Source: Bacteroidales bacterium
GTDB lineage: Bacteria > Bacteroidota > Bacteroidia > Bacteroidales > Muribaculaceae
Direction of reading: 5' to 3'
Assembly (NCBI GenBank): GCA_020859755.1
Contig: JAJBVP010000239.1
Location: 1-32,939 of the forward strand
Length of the DNA: 32,939 nt
Under the pieces are notes generated by a model, which worked only from the letters and a program-made list of their open reading frames with translations, had not been told where the DNA came from and did not search any database. Numbering within the stretch: the first letter of the stretch is position 1; each line of letters opens with the position of its first letter. Made by a program: the position numbers and the translations under genes. Positions 17,101 to 26,100 of the stretch are shown piece by piece.

Positions 17101-20100
17101 CCCCTCGGGGAAGTAGATGTTGCCGTTGATCACGTCGAGATCGGGCACGAGCGCGATCTTGCGGTAATCGTTGTCAACGGGGTAGAGGATGCGCATCGGC
17201 CTGAACTGGCTGCGCACCTGCAGGTACACCTTGTCGGTGTAGCCCGAGGCGAGCGTTTTGGTCAAGCCGCCCACATGGGTAACACCCTTGTAGGTGACGT
17301 TGGCGCTGTTGGAGCCGCCAACGATGCGGTTGAAGATCACCAGTTGGTAGGGGAACGTCAGGTCGATGGTCTTGTCGGTGAGCATCGAGCCGCTGTTGCC
17401 ACCCACGAAGAAGTCGCCGATGTAAGCGTCGGTGAGGCCCGAGGTGAGGTTGAAGGTGTCGTCAGAGGCGTTCTTGGGAAGTGCCGTCGTCTCCACAGCT
17501 CGCATGTACAGGTCGAGCAGGTAGGGATAGTCGGCTCTGTTGCTCTCGTAGTTGGTGTCGGCCAGGCTCAAGCCGTTGAGAGCCTCAGTCACCTCCATCA
17601 TGTCGACATCGACGAGGCTCTCGCCGTTGGAGCCGAGGAACACGCCGTTGAGCACCACGTAGTTGCCGATCTGGAACTTGATGTCGCTGGTAACCGCCGA
17701 GTTGTTCTTGTCGCTCACTGTCGATGAGTTGCCGCCGCAGTAGACGTAGCCGCGCACGAACGCCTTGGTGTCAGCGTCGGTGCCTTCGATCGACAGGTAG
17801 GAACGGTCGACATTGGGTCGGTAGGCGTTGATAGCCTCGAGCTTTTGGGCGTCGGAGGGGGATTGGCCCCCGAAGTCGGCCTTGCGGGGCAGCACGAAGT
17901 AGCGGCCGCCGTAGATCGAGTCGTAACGTTCCTCAATCGAGTATTTTTCGGGGTCGAGCGAGGCGTCGTACTGGTAGCGGTAGTTGCCGTTGCCGGCGCA
18001 GTAGACGTTGCCCGAAATGGCGCCCGAGATCTTCACGCGGGAGCCGTTGTAGACGTTTCCGCTCACGTCGTTACCGCCGTAAACGTTGTCGATCACACCA
18101 CGGTTGATCTCCAAGGTGGCCCCGTAGAAATCGTCGCCCACGGTCACCTCGTTGCCCAACTCATCGACCAGCTTAGGCTCGATGTCGCCCACGCGACCAC
18201 CGCCAAACACCGCGTCGGCGTGGAAATCCGATCTGTCGATTTTCAGCGACAAGCCCTTGCCGGTCGTGGAGTCGAAATATGTCATTTTGCCGAAGTTACC
18301 ACCCGAGTAAACCGAGCCGAGATGGCCGCTCCGCAGGTTCCACGTGGGCTGGATGTCCATATCGGCCTGATCGTTGCCGCCGAAGAGGCGGTAGATGTGG
18401 TACTTGAAGATCACGTCCTCGTCGCCGTCGGCCAGCGAGGTGGAGGTTACTTCCTCGATCTGCTCCTGGTCGGAGAGGTGGAAGGTGTTCCACACTCGCA
18501 GCAACGCCTCGGTGCCCTGGAAGCCCGCGCGGGCGTCCATAATGGCCTCCTTGGGATCGTAGTTGACGTTAATATTGGTCTCGTTGATGATGGTCGACAT
18601 GTCGCCACCGCCGTAGACGTTGATCATCGTGCCTCCCTGGATGTCGAGATAGGAATTGTCGACGTGAGGCACCGCAAAGGCCGAGTAGCCCTCCTTGGTG
18701 TCGCCCGCGAGGAGGTATTCGTTGGTGTGGTTGGCCAATCCCGAGGCCAGGAGGAAGGAGCCGTCGGTATAGTACTCCTCGCCCTCGTGCTTGCCGTAGT
18801 TGCCGTTGGAGCCGGCGTAGAGGTTGCCCACCAAAGGGAAGCCGTTGTAGCCGTCGGAGGCACCCGGGGTGTCCTTGCCGGGGTTGTCCTCGCTCTCCTC
18901 AACCACGGCATTGCGCTTGCGCGAGGAGGTGCTGTTGGCGGGCTCGCCCTGCACCTCGTGCACGTAGATGTAGGTCGAGTACTCGTCGCGCCAGTCGTAA
19001 TCGGGGTCGTTGGCATCGAGGGGCTGCACGGTGATGTTGCCCGAGATGTCGTTGCCACCAAAGACGGTGCCGGCGATAAGTCGGGAGCCGCCCCAGTCGT
19101 ATTTGAACTGGGAGTAGTTGAACGACTGGAAGGTGTCGTCGTCATACACCTGGTCGCACAGCTCCACATGGGTGCGCCCGTAGAGGTTGCCCAAGCAGGA
19201 GCCGCCGTAAGCCTTGTCGACGTTGCCCGAATAGAGCTGCACCTTGGTGGCCACGGGGGTAGCTTCGTCCGAACCGGTAGGGATGCCCACCGAGCCCATC
19301 AAGCCGCCACCGTAGATGGCGCCGAACACGTAGGAGGTCGACTCGTTGCCCATGTACTTGACGTGGGTCTGGCCGTTGACCGAGCCTTGACAACCGCCGC
19401 CGAACACGTTCATGCCCACGAAGTTGTTCAACAGGTTGACGTAGGTGTCGCCGTCGACGCGGCTGTCCTCGCCGTAGCCGCCGCCGAACACGCGGCCGAT
19501 GTTGTGCTGGAGCGACGAGATGTCCTCAAACGTCTCGGGGTCGCGCTCGCTCAGGTGCTCGCCGATGGTGTTGGACAGCACGGTCACCACCACGTCGCCC
19601 TGGGTGACGCCGCTCTCGTAGCAGCCGCCGTACACCACGCCGCCGTAGTGGACGAAGTGCTCCGAGGGATTCTCAACTTCGCCCTCGTAGTCGTATTCGC
19701 CCTCTTGGGGGTCGAATTTACACTTGGCCGTGAGCTTCATCACGTTGTAACCGTCGCGGCTCTCGCGAGGGCCGCAGTAGGCATGGATATTGCCGTCGGC
19801 GTCCTTGGTGTAGGCCAGGGCGTAGCGGGCATTGTTGAGATTGGTGGCGTTGGGGAAGGTTAAGAGGGAGGCGTTGTAGAGGCGCGGGTAGATGGTGGTG
19901 CCAGCGTCGGTACCTTGCGTGAGCGTGTAGGAGGTGGAGTAGTTCTTGGCGTCGCTGTTCATGAACGTGGTCCATGAGACGTCGTTCTTGTCGAGGCCGT
20001 AGAGGTCGTTGTAGACGATGAGATAGTAGTCGTAGGATGCGTGGGTGACCATGCCGCCCTCAAAGGTGTAATAGAGGTTGTCGGCGGTGCGGTCCATCGT

Positions 20101-23100
20101 CGTGTAGTCGTCGGAGAAGGCGTACACGCGGTTGGTGGCCATCTCCGAGCCGCCCACGATGCGGTCGAGCACGGTGATGCCCTCGGGGAGGCAGTAGCGG
20201 TAGATCGAGCCTTTCTTCTCGGGGTCGATGGCCTTGGAGGGGTCGTCAACCGGGCCTTTGGTGTCGTAGTCCCACCACATGACGTTGTTGTTGGTCATCG
20301 AGCCGCAGGAGCCGCCACCGAAGAAGTTGCCAAGGATCACATCCTCGGCGTCGTAGGCGTAGAGGGCCAGCTCGCCGGGCAGCCAGCGCTTGCGTACCAC
20401 GTAGAGCGGATTGCCGTCCTCGTAAACCTCGGTCTCGAAGGGCATGTTGTAGAACGTCAACTCCACGTCGCCGTTCATCTCGATATTTTTCACGTAGCTG
20501 CGGAGCATGTGCTGGCCGAGCATGTCGAAATTGCCGTCGGTTTCCCCTGGAGCGGGGTAGCCGGGGACGTAGTAGCCGAGCTTCTTGTTGAAATACCAGT
20601 GGTCGTAGGCCACGTCGCCCATTTTGTCCAATTCGGCTGTCGTGGAGCCGTCGAAAGTGGCCAGGGAGAGGCCCTTGGGTACGGTGTGGTTCTCGTCGAA
20701 GCCGTCGCCCTCCGATCCCATGTAGAGCGAGCCGCCCACAGTGACGTGGGAGCCTACATTGACATGCAGGAAGCCGCCGCGGCTCAGGCGTCGGGGATCC
20801 TCGAACGGCAGGGCCGTGTTCCACTGGCCCACGGTGCAGGAGCGCCCTCCACCGAACACATCGCCCATGATGGTCATGCGGTCGGTCGAGGAGTTGCCTC
20901 CGATGTGCATCGACACCTTGCCCACCATCGGTCGGCAGCGGTATACGCGGCCGTAATCGCTCTCGTTGGTGCTTCCGGGGGTCTTGCCGGGGAGCAGGGC
21001 CTTGCGGTACTGGCGGTCGGGGCCGTCGCCGTAGCGCGCCCATCCCGGCACATAGTAGCCACGGTAGTGGCCGTTGCCCGCACCGTAGACGTTGCCCTTG
21101 ACGGTGCCACCGTTGAGTGACATGGTCACGCCCTTCTCATCGACATCGGATACGTCGGCGCAGAACAGCGGACCGCCGTCGGTCGTCTCCACGCCGTTGC
21201 AGAATTCCAGTTCCTCGGGGAATTTGTCGGCCCACTTGCAGGTGCCCACGATGCCCTTCACGTCGTTGCCGCCGTAGATGTTGCCGGTGACGAACAGGCG
21301 CGCGTTCTTGGCCGCAACCTCGGCCGAGTCGGTCACGGCCACGGAGCGGTTGCCGATGTGCATGCGGCCGTTATCGTGCACGTAACCCATCAGGGCACCG
21401 CCGTAGATCTCCTTGACCTGGCCTTCGCGGACGAACATCTCCGTCTTGTTGCACTGGGCGTAGAAGCCGCCGCCGATCACCTTGCGGATTATCGGTGAGC
21501 CTTGGATTTCGATGTCGATGTGGCCACCCACGTAGTGGTCGTAATCGGCCAAAGTGGGGGAGGAGAGGGAGCTGACAGCGGTGCCGCTGGAGTTGGCCCA
21601 GTAGCCCACGTCGCCCGAGTAGCCACCACCAGCCACGTCGAAGAACGTCTGCCCCACGGCGATCGAGGTGATGTCGTCCAAGCTCGGCTCGGTGATGGAG
21701 TGATTGAGCGACTCCTCGGTGATGTTGATCGACAGCTTGGCGTTGCCCTTCACGAGGGTCTTCTCGCCGTAACCGCCGCCGTAGACGCAGAAGCGGCGCA
21801 CGGTAATGTCGTTCCACAGGTCGGTGAACACGGCGTTGTCGCCCAGTGATTCAGTGTAGGTAAGCGGCGAGGCGGTGATGTTGACCTGGGTGTTGCCGCC
21901 CACGTAGCCGTTGTGGTAGGCGCCGCCGTAGATGTTGAAATTCTTTGTCTCGATTTGGCCGGTGATGGGGTTGACGCCTTCGATGGTCTTGGAGAACTGG
22001 CCACCGAAGATGTTTACCGTGGCGTTGCCCTCGACATTAGCCGAGGTGCCGTCGGAGCCAAGGCCTCCGCCGAAGACGCAGTTGCCGATCGAGCCGTTGG
22101 AGATAGTCACCTGGGTGTTGCCGCCCAACTCGTCGGTAGTACCCGCCAGGCTGTACTTGCGCAAGTCGGAGAATCGGCCACCGCCGTAGATGTTGCCTCC
22201 GACGGTGCCACCGCTAATGGTCAACGTGCAGTCGCCGTAGATGATGCCCATCTCGGGGTATTCCTCGACACCCATACCCGCGGCGTAGACGTCGCGCTCG
22301 ACGGTGCCGTCCTCGATATCGACCTGAACGTTGCCGAAGATCTGGGCCACGCGGGTGAAGTCGTAACCCGATGCCGCGGCGTCGGCATATGCTTTCTCAC
22401 CCGAGCCACCGCCGTAGATACTCCCGGTTACCACTACCGGCGAGGCTCCTGAGGGGTTGGGTAATAGTCGTATATAGGCGTTGCCGTAGAGGTTGCCGGC
22501 CAGACCGATTTTGGTGCCGTCCGAGAGGGTGCGGAAGGCCGCTTTCTCATAGCTGGTAAGAGAGTTGGAATATCCGAATCCACCACCGTAGACGCTACCG
22601 TTCACCGTGCCGCCGTAGAGGTTGGCCTCAACGTAGGTGTCGGCCAAGTCGAGGGTTGTCGAAACGTCGTTACCGTCGTCATCGGTAGCTCGGCCATCGG
22701 TGTCGTAGATAACCATGGTGGGCACCGAGCCAGCAGCCGCGGTGTAGTCGCCGTACACCAGCGATCCGTTGGAGTAATAGGGGATGAATTTGTCGGGGGT
22801 GTAGCTTTTCTCGTCGGAGTATTTACGGTTGTAATCCCAATCGTGGCCGATACCTGTTACGCAACCTGCGCCACCGGTGTAGAGGGAGTAGGCGCTACCA
22901 CTCTTGCCGATGGTACCGTTGTAGAGGTTGATAATCGAGCGGCCGTACATGTAGGCGTCCAATGATGTGCCCTCGCCGTCGCAACGTCCGATACACCCGC
23001 CATAGAGCTGGTCGATGGAACCGCCGTGGATGTTGAGCACGGTGGAGCCGAAGAACGAGTCGGTGGGTCCATTGGGCACCGCGTGGCCATAGGCGATGTT

Positions 23101-26100
23101 GCCAGCGGCGAATCGGCCCACCTGGCCGTTGTAAATGTCGGCCACCACGTCGGCGTAGACCGAGCCGTCGGTCTGGCCACCCACAATCAAGCCGATTTGA
23201 GTGTTGACAGCGAGGTTTTCCCACGTGGAAGTGTAGCCGTCGGTATCCTCCAGGTCGACTGTAAGGCGCGAACGGCACGGGGCCCAAGGCGAACCGAACA
23301 CGTGACGGGATTTCGTCAAATCCGTACCATTCTTGTCGTTACGCGACCCGCAGATGATACGACCATAGTTGCCGGAATACAGCTTGACAGTGGTCACTCC
23401 CGGCACGGCGTTCCACGTATAGGTGATGTCGTTGTCGGGGTTGGTCATGTCGTTGTCGTCGTTGTAACGGCCAAACACCAAGGTGAAATTGGGGGCCAAG
23501 GCATCCTTGTCCAAGCCAGCCGATGCGGCATTACCCGATTGACCAATGTGTTGGAAGTGACGCATCCTCACGCCCGAACCCACTTCGAAATCGTGGTTGT
23601 ACATATACAGGCAGTTGTAGTTGCCGCCCGTAGCGGCGCCGTGGTCGTAAAGATCCAGTTTCTCCATCTTTAGAGGGGCTTGCAGGGTAATGTCCCATTT
23701 GCCCTTATTGTCTTCTCCGCGACCCCAAGTGCCTCCCGATATATAGGCACCGTTGGCGCCAGCCAAGGTTGTGGGCTTAGAGTATTTGCCGGCAGTGCGG
23801 GTCGAGCTTTCCAGATAGCTGTTGTTTTTGTAGTAGCCCATGATCACGATCATGTTGGTGGAGGGGCGGCCGCCGTCGGCATAGGAGGTGAGCAGCTCGT
23901 AGGCGCGGTCGATGGTGCGCACGGCGTTCCACGGATCGTGACCGGTGTTGATGTCGAGTCCGGCGGGGTAGTACTGGTTGGTCTGGGTGCTGTAGGGCGA
24001 GAAGTTGTGAAGTACCGAGTTGGACATCGTCTGGGCGCGGTCGTAGAGGTAGATCACGTTCACCGGACCGATGATGTCGCTCAGCACTGTGCCGGATGAG
24101 GTGGAGAAGGTGAAGCGGTAGTATTTTTGGGGATTGACTCCGGTCAACTCGTCGGTGCGGGTACCCGAGCCGCTGCCATAGTGGGTGGCGACGGGGGTCC
24201 AGGAGTTGTAATCAGTGGGGTCGTCGGTGGCTTCCCAGGTGTAGGTGCAAGTGGAGGAGGAAGTGTAGAGATTGTCGGCCACATCGGGGTCAACGCCGCG
24301 CCACACCACCTTGGCCAAGTAACTCGTTACGTTGCCGTCGGCGTCGGTATTGCGGTCGAAATCCACGGCCAATTGGTTGAAAGTGACGATCGTCTCACCC
24401 GGGATCTCTCCCTCGGGGTCGCCCACGACGTTGTACAGGCGGGCGCGTACCCAGAATGCCGAGGTGCGATGCAGGATGTTGGGGTGGATAATCAGTCGGG
24501 TGCCTACGGAGTCGACCTGATAGCAACCGTAGCGGTCGATCAGGAAGTTTTTGTCGGAACTGCCGTCAGGACGGTAATATGCTCCTACCCAGTCGATTTG
24601 GTAGCCCGAAGTTTCGTCCTCGAGTCCGTAATTGTACTTGCCGCTTACGCTCTCATCGTAGCCCGAAGGCAGGGGAGAGTATTGGCCGTTGATGGTGTTC
24701 CAGCCGCGGGGCGAGGTGATGTCGGAGGAGTCGTAATCGGGGTTGGCCACAAAGTTGGCGCTCTTGCGGTCGTCGCTGGCGCCGTCGCCGGGGATGCGAT
24801 AGGTCCACTCGATGCGCCATTTGTCGCGGTTTTCCTCATCCAGCCAGTCGTTGCCGTATTGGTCGACTACCTGGGCGCGAAAAATCAGCGGTTTCACCGA
24901 GGTGTCGTTGATGGTGCCATGGGTGTTGGACGCGGCGAGGTAGTGGGTGTTACCGCCGCTGTCGATCACCTTGATGCCCGAGGTGTTGCTTTCGTCGTAG
25001 GTGTAGGTCACATCGTAACCGGCCTTGGTGGAGAAGTAATCGGAGGCCTTAAATTCCTCGTATTTCTTGGTCGAGGGGTTGTACTCGTACATCGCCACCT
25101 GCAGGTGGAGCTGCTTCACCACCTGGTCGACGTATTCCAGGCCGTTGGAGTAGAGGAGGTACCCCGGTGTGTTACCCATCTGGGTGTCGTAGACGGCAAG
25201 TCGGATGGTGCCGACGAAAGTGTTGACGACGTGGGCTTTACGGGGGTCGCCGTCGTTGATGTCGGTACCGGTGGCGTCGGCCTCGTAGGCGCTACCGGCG
25301 AGGTCGGCGGCCACGCCGTTGACCACCGTCTGCCACTGACAGGTGATGTCCTCGAGCATCGGGTCGTCGAGGGAGTAGGTGGTGCCACCGATGGTAAACT
25401 CGGGGTAGAACACGTAGTGGTCGTTGAGGGTGGTGGAGGTATTGACGGCGATCGTGCGCTCGATGGTTACGGTGACCGGCTCAACGTTGATCGACTGGGT
25501 GTCAACCACATTACCCTCCGAGTCAATCAGCTCGAATTGGATTGACTGATAGTCGTTTACATCGCTGGGCAGGACGATTGAGCATTTGTCCTTGTCAAGG
25601 GAGAGGGTGTAGCGGCTCTCAGTGCGATCGGGGGTGGAGGTGGAGTGGGTGACGGTCTGGGTGGTGCCGTCGGCGAGGGTGACGGTCCAGCGGAAGGTGT
25701 AGTCGTTGGAGGAGCGGTAGTTGTCGATCGTGGCGTCGAAGGTGTGGAGCCGCGAGCGCGACAGACTCACGGTGGGGGTCATCACGAAGCGCATGTAGGA
25801 GTTGTCGGCGCTCCAGCCGAACACTACCGACGAGTCGTCGTTGTTGCCGGCGAGCATGTTGAGGATCGTCGCGCGGCCATCAGCGGTGTTGGGGTTGGCG
25901 TAGGTGCCGTGCGAGAGGCCCTGGAAGGCGCGCATGGCCGTGGAGTCGTTGTAGATGAATTTCACCTCCGACGACGAGCCTTGATCGAGCACGCGGATGT
26001 TGTAGCGCGAGGATACGGCCAAGGGGTAAGTGTCGGTTATTTCCTCGTACTGCCCGGTCGCGTTGTCGTAGATCTTGTAGTCGCCGAAGAGGCGATCGTT

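Noticed and set aside
17845-19863. Long open frame of 672 codons on the + strand, and others of the same kind (for example 24127-25545 and 12943-14094)
   Set aside because: They lie antisense to the giant gene, are made of Val/Gly/Ala/His-rich low-complexity sequence, and have no recognisable domain. GC-rich third codon positions of the real gene remove stops from the opposite strand.
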